A stretch of DNA of 64,000 nucleotides from JAGWRA01 sp963711505. Lineage in GTDB: Bacteria; Acidobacteriota; Vicinamibacteria; Vicinamibacterales; CAVVIG01. The translations under genes were made by a program, and so were the position numbers. Location of the stretch: positions 744,001 to 808,000 of the forward strand of contig CAVQEJ010000003.1 of NCBI GenBank assembly GCA_963711505.1, given 5' to 3'. The notes under the pieces were generated by a model. It did no database searches. It worked only from the letters and a program-made list of their open reading frames with translations, and was not told the origin of the DNA. Shown here in pieces: positions 1 through 10,566 of this stretch. The first letter of the stretch is position 1; each line of letters opens with the position of its first letter.

Positions 1-690
1 GCCGCCGCCACTGAGGGGCTCCGGTTGCATGAGGCGGCGGGCTATACCAGAGGGATTGCCAAGGCGCTCAGCGTCCTGGGCGGACTCGCGGCCGCCGCAG
101 GCGACTTCGCCGCCGCCGAAACGTACCTGCGGCGGGCGGCCGGTCTGCTCGTGTCGCTCGGCGAGCGGCTCTATACCGGTCTCTGCCTGACATGTCTCGG
201 CATCGTCGCGAAGGAACGCGGGCAATTGATCGCGGCAGCACGCCTCGCCGGCGCGGCGCATGCCTGCAGCAGTCAGAGCCATGGCATCACGATTCCGTTC
301 GCGGCCGGGCGCTACCGCGAGCTCGTGGCGTCGGTGCAGCCGGCGCTGGGCGTGGAGGCGTTCGAACGGGCGTGGGAGGAGGGGACGGCGCTGTCACCGG
401 AACAGGCGCTCGCGGATGGACCCGCCGACGTCCCGCGCGTCCACCGACAGGCGTCCGCCGAGCCGATTGTCGATCTGACCTCCCGGGAGGCCGAGGTGCT
501 CGCGCTCGTGGCGGCCGGATTGTCGGATGCCGATGTAGCGGAGCGGCTGTTCGTGAGCGCCCGCACGGTGCACGCCCACCTGCGATCAATCTACGGCAAG
601 CTGGCGGTGAACAACCGCACCGCGGCCGCGCGCGTGGCGATCGAGCGGGGCCTCGTGGCTTCAGTCTCAGACCGGGGCCACCCGTCCTGA
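1..690 (+). CDS. LuxR-family transcriptional regulator, C-terminal part (5' end outside window)
   Basis: The frame is open from base 1, so only the last 229 residues are present. The first ~120 residues are Ala-rich helical repeats resembling the TPR-like region of large LuxR (LAL-type) or BTAD-like regulators. The last ~65 residues are a LuxR/GerE helix-turn-helix: LTSREAEVLALVAAGLSD, then the VSARTVHAHLRSIYGKL recognition region. It should bind DNA as a dimer; what it senses would be set by the missing N-terminus. Its stop overlaps the 3' end of the convergent phosphotransferase gene by 24 bases. The family call is secure; the target is unknown. Confidence 0.85.
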   Translation, partial: AAATEGLRLHEAAGYTRGIAKALSVLGGLAAAAGDFAAAETYLRRAAGLLVSLGERLYTGLCLTCLGIVAKERGQLIAAARLAGAAHACSSQSHGITIPFAAGRYRELVASVQPALGVEAFERAWEEGTALSPEQALADGPADVPRVHRQASAEPIVDLTSREAEVLALVAAGLSDADVAERLFVSARTVHAHLRSIYGKLAVNNRTAAARVAIERGLVASVSDRGHPS

Positions 691-3264
691 CGCCCCGTCG
701 ACCCGCACCCGCTGGCCGGTCCGGAGCCGCTCGGTCGCGCCGGCCACGCCGACGACCGCCGGAATCCCGTACTCCCGCGCCACCACGGCTCCGTGAGACA
801 TCACGCCGCCGACTTCGGTGACCAGGCCGGCCGCCGTCAGGAAGAGCGGCGTCCAGGCCGGGTCGGTGCCGCGGCACACCAGGATCTCGCCCGGCGCCAG
901 CTCGCCGCTGGTTGGAGAGTCGAGCACGCGGACCGTCCCTTCCGCCACACCCGGTGAGACCGGCGTGCCCCGCAGATCGCCATCCGGCTCCGCGCCCGTG
1001 CCTCCGTAGAACGCCCGGCCGCTGGTCAGCAGGACGAGCGGCACCTGCCGCCGCTCGCGCTCTCGTTCGAACGCATGCCGCCGCTCCTGCACGAGCGCGC
1101 GCCAGGTGTCGCGCGCGGTCGCATCGGCCGCCTGCAGCTCGTTCACGTGAAGGAAGAAGACGTCGTCGGCCGACGTCAGCACACCGGCATCGACCAGGGC
1201 CGCCCCCACCCTCTGCAGCCGCCAGCGCACCGGGCCGAGCCTCCGCATGACGGCGAACTTCGGTCCTTCGCGCAGGCCGGCCAGCGCCCGGTAGCGCCGG
1301 AAGCAGAAGCGGAGGAGCCAGGCGTTCACCAGCAGCCGGCGTCCGCGGAGCGCCTGCGACCAGCCGGCGACACGCTGCTCCGCCTCGCAGCCGGCCGTCT
1401 CCGCCTGTGCTTCGGGTGGCGGTCAATCCATCCGCAGGTACGCCTGCAGTGTCTGGAACAGCGGTGTCGGATCCTCACGCCAGCGCGGCCGGCCGAGATC
1501 GATCTCGGCCAGTCCGCGCGAGCCGTACCGCTCGATGAAGACGTCCATCGGCCGGGCCACCGCCGGCGGCAATGTCCCGTCCCGGAAGGCCGTCGTCAGA
1601 TCCGCGGGGGTGGTGCGATCCACGATGCCGGACGACTGCGGATCGAGCTTCAGCTGGCGGGCCAGGTGCCACAACGTCCGATTCATGTCGGCCGTGGCGT
1701 TGTGCGGGAGGCCCCGGCTGACGAGCAGGGACGCCGACGCGCCGTCGGGCAGCTTCCCCGTCAGTCGGCCAATGGCTCGCTGGCAGACGACGCTGGCGGC
1801 GATGCGGGGAACCACGTGGGGGATCAGCGTGGGGAACGCCTCGCGCCAGACCGCCTCCAGCATCGCGACGGTGGGGGCGGGTTCGTCGCCGCGGGTGGCC
1901 GCGGCGGGCGACGCGCCCCCCTGCCGGCCGTCGGTGGACCCGCCGCCGAAGCGCTCGAGATGGCGTTCCGCGCGCCGGCGGCTCCAGTCGGGGAACGCGA
2001 TCGCCAGGAGCGCGCGTACGGCCATCGGGCCGGCGACGATCGGAATCCGCCGCACGATCCGGAAATTGAAGCGTGGCCGGTCCGCCGGGCGCGGTCCCAC
2101 CTCGTTGCGCACGAGCTCGCCGGTCCGCGGCTCCACGAACGAGAGCACGCCTCCCATGAGCCGGCGTCCGATCCGGCGTTGGAGCAGCGACGTCACGTCG
2201 ATCCACAGCCGTTCACCGGCGGTCTGCAGCAGACGCTGCGTCTGCCAGGTGACGTTCACGCCGAGCAGACCGGCCGCGCCGGAGAAGATGCCGCCGATCG
2301 TATCGCGGCCGAGCGGCGTCATCGGATCGAGCATGCCCTGGATGGCGCCGAACGAGACGTAGCAGCGCGGCCGATCGTCTCCTGCCTCGGGCAGGGGATA
2401 GAGCGACGTGATTGGCCGTGACTGGACGAGAAAGGCCGTGCCGTGGCTCCAGGCCCACTCGATGTCCTGGGGTTCCGGAACGAGCGTCGCGACCCGGGCG
2501 CCCAGCTGCGCCACGCCGCGCACGACCTCGTCCGGCATCGTGTCGCCGGCCTCCCGCTCCATGTGGTCGCCACGCACGACGAAGCGTTGCGGCGCCACCT
2601 GTCCGGACACGAGCGCGTCGCCCAGGCCCGCCACGGCTTCGACGACCATCTCATCGCGCGCGCCGGTGACGGGGTTGCCCGTGAACAGGACGCCGGCATA
2701 CTCGGCGGGCACCATCGTCTGGACGAGGACGGCGATCGAGAGTCGTCCGGGCGTGCCCGTTGATCCCCACTTCCGGGCGCGATAGACGATGGCGCGGGCC
2801 GTCCAGAGGCTGCTCCAGCAGTCGACGACGGCGCGCAGCAGCTGCGGCTCGTCCGCGACGTTCAGGAACGACTCCTGCTGGCCGGCAAAGGAGAGCCCGG
2901 GCAGATCCTCGGCCGTCGCGGACGATCGGACGGCCACGGGTGGGCGGCCCAGGTGGTCCCAGGCCGCGCCGATCGCCGTTGCCAGATCCTCCGCCGGCGC
3001 GTGAGCCCGGAACAGATCCCGGATGGAGGCCGACGCGGATTCAGCGGCCGCCGGATTTCGCAGGTCGGTCCCGTGCAGCAGGCGGTCGATGGCCGTGTCC
3101 AGACCGTGCCGGGCGACGAACCGGTCGTAGGCGGCCGTCGTCACGACGAATCCGGCCGGAATCGGCAGACCCGTGTCCGACAACCGCGCCAGAGCGGCGG
3201 CCTTGCCGCCGGTCAGGGCGGGGTCGCGCGCGGCCTCGTCTTGCAGGGAAATCACGGGCGGCAC
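667..3264 (-). CDS. Rifampicin phosphotransferase / PEP-synthase-like enzyme, interrupted by an in-frame TGA
   Basis: Read through, the frame encodes 865 residues, the usual length of rifampicin phosphotransferases (RPH). Residues 1-310 are the ATP-grasp (PPDK N-terminal) domain, with GGKAAAL at 19-25 and the AVRSSATAEDLPGLSFAG block at 111-128. The middle is the variable helical substrate domain. The C-terminus is the swivelling phosphohistidine domain, with GGVMSHGAVVAREYGIPA and the carrier His near residue 824, matching His825 of Listeria RPH. A TGA at 1423-1425 splits the gene in frame after YLRMD; homologous sequence resumes at once in the same frame. It could be a nonsense mutation, or an insertion plus a deletion a few bases apart (MDD-PPPEAQ is a natural reading). 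The substrate is inferred; the enzyme may act on another small molecule. Confidence 0.8.
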
Positions 3265-3382
3265 GGGCCGATTCTCGCCTCCTCGCTGCAGGTAGGCAAC
3301 AAATTAGGCAATCGAATCGGCAATCCTGCCGATGCGGCACCCCCCGGCGGCCTCCTATCCTCTGCCCCCAGCAGAGAATCAC

Positions 3383-4132
3383 ATGGCCGCCATTGCCCCC
3401 GACCCGCTCGTCGCCGAACCCGCCCTCGTCACCACCAGCTGGGTGGCCGACCACCTGGCCGACCCGCACGTCGTGGTCGTCGAGGTCAGTGGCGACCCGG
3501 CGGTCTACCGAGCGGGCCACCTCGCCGGAGCGGTGAACTGGAGCGCCCGGTCGCTGCTGACCGCACCGATCGAGCGGCCGCAGCGGTTCCGCGCGAGCAT
3601 GGAGCGGCTGCTCGGGTCGGCGGGCATCGACAACTACGCCACGGTGGTGATCTACGGTGACGCCTCCGATCCGGCCGCGGCGGGCGCGGCCTGGCGTCTC
3701 GCGCTCTGCGGCCATCGTGATGTCCGGCTGATGGACGGCGGCCGCCGCCGGTGGATCGCCGAGCAGCGGCCGCTGAGCGCGGCGACCCCCGCGCGCGTCC
3801 ACGCCGCCTACAAGGCCAGTCCGGCGGACGACCGCTGGCGCGCGAGCCGGCGCGACCTGACGCGGCGCCCCGACGGCTGTGTCGTGGTCGACGCCGGCGT
3901 CCGTCCGGGCGCCCTGAACGACGCCCGGCACATTCCCTGGGTCTCGCTGGTCGGCACCGACGGCGGGTTCAAGCCGGCCGGCACCCTGGAATCGGTCTTC
4001 GCCGCCCGCGGCGTCACGCGGGCGCATCACGTCATCACCTGGTCGGAGGAGGGCGGCGAATCGGCGCACGCCTGGTTCGCGCTGGCCCGGATTCTCGGTT
4101 ATCCGCGTGTCCGCAACCGTGAAGGCGCCTGA
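3383..4132 (+). CDS. Rhodanese-like sulfurtransferase homologue lacking the catalytic cysteine
   Basis: A protein of about 249 residues with two rhodanese domains, in the arrangement of thiosulfate:cyanide sulfurtransferases. The N-terminal non-catalytic domain shows YRAGHLAGAVNW; the C-terminal domain shows DARHIPWV and, at the active-site loop, ITWSEEGGESAHAWFAL. Active enzymes have YCRxGxRSxHTWF there, so the cysteine position is Ser. The conserved tail VRNYDGSWTEWG is cut to VRNREGA by the stop. I chose the ATG at 3383 over an in-frame ATG 51 bases upstream because the domain begins soon after it. The next gene starts 19 bases downstream. It is likely non-catalytic or altered in function, unless a local sequence error is responsible. 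Confidence 0.75.
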   Translation: MAAIAPDPLVAEPALVTTSWVADHLADPHVVVVEVSGDPAVYRAGHLAGAVNWSARSLLTAPIERPQRFRASMERLLGSAGIDNYATVVIYGDASDPAAAGAAWRLALCGHRDVRLMDGGRRRWIAEQRPLSAATPARVHAAYKASPADDRWRASRRDLTRRPDGCVVVDAGVRPGALNDARHIPWVSLVGTDGGFKPAGTLESVFAARGVTRAHHVITWSEEGGESAHAWFALARILGYPRVRNREGA

Positions 4133-4150
4133 CGCCTGCAGGAGGTCCAC

Positions 4151-7100
4151 ATGTTCGCGAAGAGAGCGAGAGTAATCATCCGATGCGGCGCGGCGGGGCG
4201 GACGTTGCTGCTGGTCCTGCTGCTCGTCCTGGTGGGCGTCCCTGTTGCGCGCGCACAGGCGACACAGACCTGGGCGGATCAAATCGGCACCAGCGGCGTC
4301 GATGCGGCGGAAGGCGCGGCGTTCGATGCCAGTGGCGACCTGTACGTGACCGGCGACAGCAGTGTGGCGTTGCCGGGCCAGTCGAGCCCCGGCGGCTTCG
4401 TGCGGAAGTACGACGGCGCCACCGGCGTCGTGCAGTGGACGCGCGCGTTCGGTTCGAGCAGCTCGGACCGCGGCAACGGCATCGCCGTCTACCAGTCGTC
4501 GGCCGGTCCGGTCGTCTACGTCGCCGGCCAGCAGAGCGGCCACATGGTGGTCCGCACGTATGACGCCTCGGGCAACCTGGTGTGGACGTGGCAAGCCCCT
4601 GACGGCAGCAGCAGCCGCGGGTTCGCCGTTGCCGTCGACGCCTCGGGCGCCGCGTACGTCGGCGGCGACGTGGACAACAGCGCCGCACTGTACAAGGTTG
4701 ACAGGTCGGGCGCGCAGGTCTGGAGCTACCTCCTCTCGACGTCGCCCTCGTCGCTGACGTCGGGCAGCGGGGCCGTGACGAGTCTGGTCGATGCGGTGGC
4801 CGTGGATGGCAGCGGGCGCGTCGACATCGCCGGCTACATCAACAACGGCGGCGTGCTGCCCGGACAGACGGCGGCCGGCACCACCGACGCCTTCGTCCAG
4901 CAGATCGATGCCGCCGGCACGACCGTGAACTGGACCGCGCAGTTCGGCACCAGCGGCTTCGATCAGCCTCAGGGCATGACGGTCGACTCGACCGGAGCCG
5001 TCTACGTGGTCGGCGCCACGAGCGGCACGCTGCCGGGGCAGACCTCGGCCGGCAGCTACGACGCGTTCGTCCGGAAGTACAGTGCCTCGGGCACCGAGAT
5101 CTGGACGAGCCAGTTCGGCACGTCCGGCAGCGACAGTGCGAATGGCGCCGCGATCGATCCCGTGCAGGGTGATCTGTTCGTGGCCGGTTCGGCCGATGGC
5201 GCGCTGACGGGCCAGACGGCCGTCGGGGCGGGGGACGTCTACCTGATGCGCCTGAACAGCGGCGGCACGGTGCTGTCCGTGAATCAGTTCGGTTCGACTG
5301 CGAACGACTATGCGAACGGGCTGGGAGTGGACGCGGCCGGCGATGCGGCCGTGGCGGGCTCCACGTTCGGCGATCTGGCCGGCACCCTGGCAGGCGGGAG
5401 CGACGGCTTCGTCGCGCGGTTCGAGGCGGCGGGCGTGCCGAGCGTCACCACGCAGCCCGTCTCGCAGACCGTCGTCGGCGCTCATACCGCGACGTTCTCT
5501 GCGGGAGCCTCGGGGACACCCACGCCGACCGTTCAATGGCAGGTGAGCACAAACGGCGGATCGAGCTTCACCGATATTCCCGGCGCGACATCAGCCACCT
5601 ACAGCTTCACGGCCGACGCCTCGCAGGATGGCGACCAGTACCGTGCCGTCTTCACCAACAGCGGGGGGGCCGCGACCTCGAACGCCGCCACGCTGACCGT
5701 GACGGTCGACGCGACGCCGCCCGTGATCTCGACGTCCGGCAATCAGACGGTCGAGGCCACCGGGCCCGCGGGTGCGCCCGTGAGCTTCTCGCCGACGGCA
5801 ACCGACGACATTGACGGTGCGATCAGCGTGTCCTGCACGCCGGCGTCCGGATCGACGTTCCCGATCGCGACGACGACGGTCACCTGCACGGCGACCGACG
5901 TCGCCGGCAACACGGGGACCGCACAGATCCTGGTGACGGTTCAGGATACGACGCCGCCGGCGATCGCGGCGCCAGCCACAGTCGCGGCGGAAGCGACGAC
6001 TGCCTCAGGCGGACCCGCGACCTGGACGGCGACCGCTACCGACCTGGTGAGCGGCACCGTGCCGGTCGTCTGCACGCCGGCGTCCGGTTCGACATTCCCG
6101 ACCGGAACGACGCCGGTGACCTGCACGGCGACCGACGCGAAGGGGAACAGTGCCACGGCGACGATTCAGGTAATCGTCGCTGATACGACCGCGCCGCTGA
6201 TTTCGGCGCCGGCCAGCGTCACCGCAGAGGCCACAGGGCCCGCCGGGGCCGTGGCGACCTACGCGGCGACCGCCAGCGATGCGGTCGACGGCACCCTGCC
6301 CGTGTCCTGCACGCCCGCGTCGGGCACGACGTTTCCGCTGGGAACGACGAACGTGAGCTGCACGGCGACCGACAACAGCGGCAACACGACGACATCGACG
6401 ATCCCGGTGCACGTCGTCGATACGACGCCGCCGACAATGACCACCTCGGGCGACATGACCGTCGAGGCGACGCAGTACTTCGGCACCAATGTCGACTTCA
6501 CGGCGACGGCAACCGACCTGGTCGATGGAGCGACCGACGTCACCTGCCTCCCGCACCACTACACGCTCTTCCCGCTCGGGTCCACGCAGGTGGTCTGCAC
6601 ATCGACCGACTCGCACGGCAACACGGCCAGCGCGAGCCTCACCATCACCGTCGTCGACACGACGCCGCCCGACATGGGGCCGCCGATTCCTGATCAGACG
6701 CTCGATGCGACCAGCCCGGCCGGCGCCGTGGCGACATTCGTCAGCGGCGCCTTCGACATGATCGACAACACAAGCGAGCCGGTCACCTGCACCCCGGCGT
6801 CGGGATCGGTCTTCCCGATCGGGACGACGACGGTGACCTGCACGGCGCAGGATTCCTCAGGCAATGTCGGATCGACGTCGTTCACCGTGACGGTGATCGA
6901 CCAGCCGCCGGTTGTGACTGTGCCGGCGGAATCAGCGGCGTCCAGGCGACCTCGCCGTCCGGGACGCCCGTCGCGTTCACGGCGTCCGCCACCGACGCGG
7001 TGGACGGACCGCTGACGTCCGTCTGCGCGCCGGCGTCGGGATCGGGGTTCCCGGTGGGGACAACGACCGTGACCTGCACGGCGACCGACTCCGGCGGCCA

Positions 7101-8710
7101 TCAGGGATCGGCAAGCTTCGATGTGACGGTCGCTGATACGACCGCACCGACGCTGACGGCGCCCAGTCCGGTGACGGTCGAGGCGATCGGCCCGACCGGT
7201 GCGCCGGTCAACTACACGGCGACCGCCAGCGACAACGGCGACGCGTCACCGGCCGTCAGCTGCACGCCGGCCGCCGGTTCGAGCTTCCCGCTCGGCCGCA
7301 CGACCGCCACCTGCACGGCGACCGACGCGTCGGGGAATACCGCGACGGCCTACGTCCAGGTGATCGTCGAGGACACGACGGCGCCGGCGCTGACCCTGCC
7401 GGCGGACATCACCGGCGTCGAGGCGCGGTCAGCTTCCGGAGCGCCAGTGAGCTTCACGGCCACGGCCACCGACCTCGTGGACGGCGCCGTCCCGCCGGTC
7501 TGCACGCCGGCGTCGGGCAGCGTCTTCCCGGTCGGCACGACGAGCGGTGAACTGCACGGCGACCGATGCCCAGGGCAACAGCACGTCCGGTGCGTTCACG
7601 GTCTCCGTGGTCAATCTGCCGCCGGTCGTGACCACGAGCGGCAACGTGAGCGTGGAGGCGACGGCACCGGCCGGCACGCCGGTGACCTTCTCGGCGGTGG
7701 CGGTCGACACGGTGGACCACCGGCTCACGGCCACCTGCACGCCGGCGTCCGGCTCGCCGTTCCCCCTCGGGACGACGACCGTGACCTGCAGCGCGACCGA
7801 CTCCAGGGGCCAGGTCGGGACCGCGACGCTGAACGTGACGGTCGTGGACACCACGCCGCCGACGTTGACGCTGCCCGGCGCCCTGACCGCCGACGCGACG
7901 GGGACGGGGGCACCGGTCGCCTTCACCGTTGGTGCCAGCGACAACGGCAATCCTTCGCCGGCGGTGAGCTGCACGCCGGCGGCCGGTGCGACGTTCCCCG
8001 TGGGGACGACGCCGGTCACCTGCACGGCCACCGATGCGTCGGGCAATGCGGCAACGGGCAGCTTCGACGTCACCGTGCGTGACGTGACGCCGCCGACCCT
8101 TCAGCTGCCGGCGGACATCACCAACGTGGCGGCGACGTCGAGCGCGGGCGCGCCGGTGACGTTCAGCGCCACCGCGACGGACCTGGTCGACGGGACCGTC
8201 TCGCCGGTCTGCACGCCGGCCGCCGGCTCGACGTTCCCGGTGGGAACGACGCCGGTGGTCTGCACGGCGACCGACGCGGCGGGCAACAGCGCGTCGGGCA
8301 CCTTCACGGTGACCGTGCTCGCACAGACGGGTCGTGACCATGATCACGACCACGACCGGGACGGTCGGGGCAGGCACACGGGCCGCGACGACCACGACCG
8401 CGACCATCACGCCGACCGCGATCGTGACGACCATGGCCGGAGCGACGCGGATCAGGATCGTGACGGTCACGATCGCGGCCGCGTGGACCACGACCGCGAC
8501 GACCACGGCCGCCGCGGCGTCGGTCCGGACCACGACGAGCATCGGGGCAATGATGTGCGACAGAAGGACGACCGCGACCGGCACGCCGGCGCGGACCGCG
8601 ACGGGAAGGCGCCGCACGCCTCGAAGAAGCGCGACAATCACGACCGGGACGGGCAGTCGAACGGCCGATCCGGCCGCGATGGCGGCGGCCGGCAGGAGGG
8701 CGGGATCTGA
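4151..8710 (+). CDS. Large secreted repeat protein: propeller, Ig-like domain, 11 HYR domains, His/Asp-rich tail
   Basis: Encodes about 1,519 residues once two frame breaks are bridged: a missing base after 6930 (PA-D-ISGVQA) and an extra base near 7546 (GTTS-VNCTATD). A signal peptide (LLLVLLLVLVGVPVARA) is followed by SBBP-type propeller repeats (QFGTSG, DAFVRKY; residues ~35-425), one Ig-like domain (PSVTTQPVSQTV), 11 HYR domains of ~79 residues with the VxCTPASGSxFPxGTT and VTCTATDxxGN signatures, and a ~125-residue tail of Asp, His and Arg. HYR domains usually serve adhesion or surface display. AGGAGG precedes the ATG. It is probably an exported surface or extracellular protein; its ligand is unknown. 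No sorting signal is recognised, so how it is anchored is open. Confidence 0.85.
5714..8320 (+). repeat. Eleven tandem HYR-domain coding repeats (~237 bp each)
   Basis: Each unit encodes ~79 residues beginning TTPP or similar, with two conserved cysteine blocks (VSCTPASG and VTCTATD). Units 6-8 and 9-11 correspond pairwise. Units 6 and 9 begin PPVVT. Units 7 and 10 share SDNG, SPAVSCTPAAG. Units 8 and 11 share LPADIT, ATATDLVDG and PVCTPA. This implies duplication of a three-domain block of about 700 bp. Both frame breaks of the gene lie inside this repeat region. Confidence 0.85.
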
Positions 8711-8721
8711 TCGGCTCGCCT

Positions 8722-8840
8722 AGGTACAGAGTGCCGGGTGCCGCGTGCAGGGTGCTCGTGCGAGGTGCGTGGCGCACGGCGCACGGATCATCCGCACACG
8801 GCACCCGGCACGTGGCACCTTGCGCATGACGGGGTTCACC
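8722..8840. repeat. 7-bp-periodic inverted repeat between convergent genes
   Basis: Seventeen consecutive heptamers can be laid out without a break. The left half is of the type gagtgcc, gggtgcc, gcgtgca, gggtgct; the right half is the complement type cggcacc, cggcacg, tggcacc. The centre is at GGATcATCC (8785-8793). The whole can fold into one long imperfect hairpin. It fills the gap between the HYR protein stop (8710) and the aminoacylase stop (8836), so it may act as a bidirectional terminator. Confidence 0.75.
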
Positions 8841-10447
8841 TGCTCCCCGTCCACCCCCGTCCCCGGAGCGGCCGCCCGGCAGTCTTCCCGGTCAGCTGGC
8901 CGTGCGCGAAGGTCGAGCTGGCCGTTGACGAAGACGTAGTCGACGCCGGTCGAGACGGCGTCGGGCTTCTGGTACGTGCCGTTCTCGTTCACGGTGGCCG
9001 GATCGAAGATCGTGATGTCGGCGTAATAGCCCGGCTTCAGCAGGCCGCGGTCGATCAGGTGCTCGCGCTGCGCCGGCAGGGAGGTCATCTTCCGGATCGC
9101 CTCGGACAGCGGGACGAGATGACGCTCGCGGACGTAGTGACCGAGGAACCGCGTCATCAATCCCCAGGCTCGGGGATGGTCGTGCGCCTCGTGCAGCGGA
9201 CCGTCGAGCGAGGTCTCGGAGGCGTCGAGGCCGATGCTGGTCCAGGGCTGCTTCAGTCCGTACTCGAGGTCGGATTCGCTCGCCATGAAGTAGAGCGCGC
9301 CGGTGCGCCCCTGGTCGGCGATGACGAAGTCGAAGAGGGCGTCCAGCGGGTCCTTGCCCTCGGCGGCGGCCATCTCGGCCACCGTCTTCCCCTCGAACTT
9401 CTGTTTGAGCGCCGGGTCGTCGACCGAGGCGAGCAGGACGCCCGAGGCGCCGCCGCTGTCGAAGTAGAGGTTCTCCCAGTCCGGATGGTCGGCCGCCATC
9501 TCGCGCTTGATGCGCGCCCGCACGGCCGGGTCGTGCAGCCGCGCGAGCAGTTTCGGCATGCCACCGTCGGCGACCCACGGCGGCAGGCACGAGGCGAGGG
9601 CGGTCGCGCCGGCCAGGTACGGATACATGTCGGCGGCGATGTCGACGCCGCTGTCGCGCGCCGCCTGGATGCGTGCCACGATCTTCGGCATCGAGCCCCA
9701 GCGCGTCTTGCCGCTCACCTTCAGGTGGAAGATCTCCACCGGCAGCTTCGCCTCGCGGCCGATCCGGATCGCTTCGTCGAGGGCCGCCGGCTCGGTCTGG
9801 CCTTCGCTGCGCATGTGCGAGGCGTACAGCCCGCCGTACTGCGAGGCGACCTTCGCCAGCGCAATCAGCTCGTCGGTCTTCGCGTAGTGCCCGGGTGGAT
9901 AGATGAGGGCCGTGGAGACGCCGAGCGCGCCGTCCTTCATGGCCTGCGCCACCAGGGCCTTCATCCGATCGAGCTCGGCGGGCGTCGGCGGCCGGTCGGC
10001 TTCGCCGATCACCGCCTCGCGCACCTGGGCGGCCCCGACGTAGGTGCCGATGTTGATCGGCGTCCCCGACCGCTCGAGCCGCCGGAAGTACCCGTCGAGC
10101 GTCGTCCAGTCGACGACCAGATGGTAGTGATCGAGCATCGGCTTGAGCGCCGCGAGCGTCACCGTATTCTGCGGCGCGATCGACTGCCCCTCGCCCGTGA
10201 TCTCGCTCGTGATCCCCTGCGACAGCTTGCTGAGCGACCGGTGGTCGATGAGCAGGGAGAACTCCGACTGTCCGAGCATGTCGATGAAGCCGGGCGAGAC
10301 GGTCAGGCCTGCCGCGTCGATCACCTGCCGGGCATGCGCCCCCGACAGATTCCCGATCGCGGCGATCCGGTCGCCCTTGATGGCGACGTCGCCGGCGTAC
10401 CACGGGTTGCCCGTGCCGTCGATGATGTGGCCGCCGGTGATGAGCAC
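8836..10447 (-). CDS. N-acyl-D-amino-acid deacylase (D-aminoacylase), amidohydrolase family
   Basis: About 536 residues. It starts VLITGGHIIDGTGNPWY, as D-aminoacylases do, with SPGFIDMLGQSE in place of the usual HxD motif, then GVSTALIYPPG, YASHMRSEG, IFHLKVSG and a C-terminal VFVNGQL. It would hydrolyse N-acyl-D-amino acids or D-amino-acid dipeptides with bound zinc. An extra base near 8913 hides the true C-terminus, which resumes as HGQLTGKTAGRPLRG and stops at 8836. The start is uncertain: GTG at 10447 is used, but sequence like QPAANEYD continues upstream in frame. An ATG at 10570 overlaps the M20 stop in the same frame but is followed by a TGA nine codons later. It probably forms an operon with the M20 peptidase. 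Confidence 0.82.
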
Positions 10448-10566
10448 GTCGTACTCGTTCGCGGCCGGCTGCCTGCGCCCGCAGGTGCCCGGCGAGCGGC
10501 CAGCGCGCGTGACAGGCGGCGCAGCGACGACGACACGCGAGCTTCAGTCCGGGATCGAGTCGGTTC

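Noticed and set aside
3041..5536. An 831-residue minus-strand frame across the rhodanese and propeller genes
   Set aside because: Low-complexity RGAH composition, and it covers three well-supported genes on both strands; a shadow.
10470..10530. A CAACH haem-binding-like motif in an alternative minus-strand frame upstream of the aminoacylase
   Set aside because: It lies in an arginine-rich shadow frame with no signal peptide or second motif; chance CxxCH is common in GC-rich sequence.
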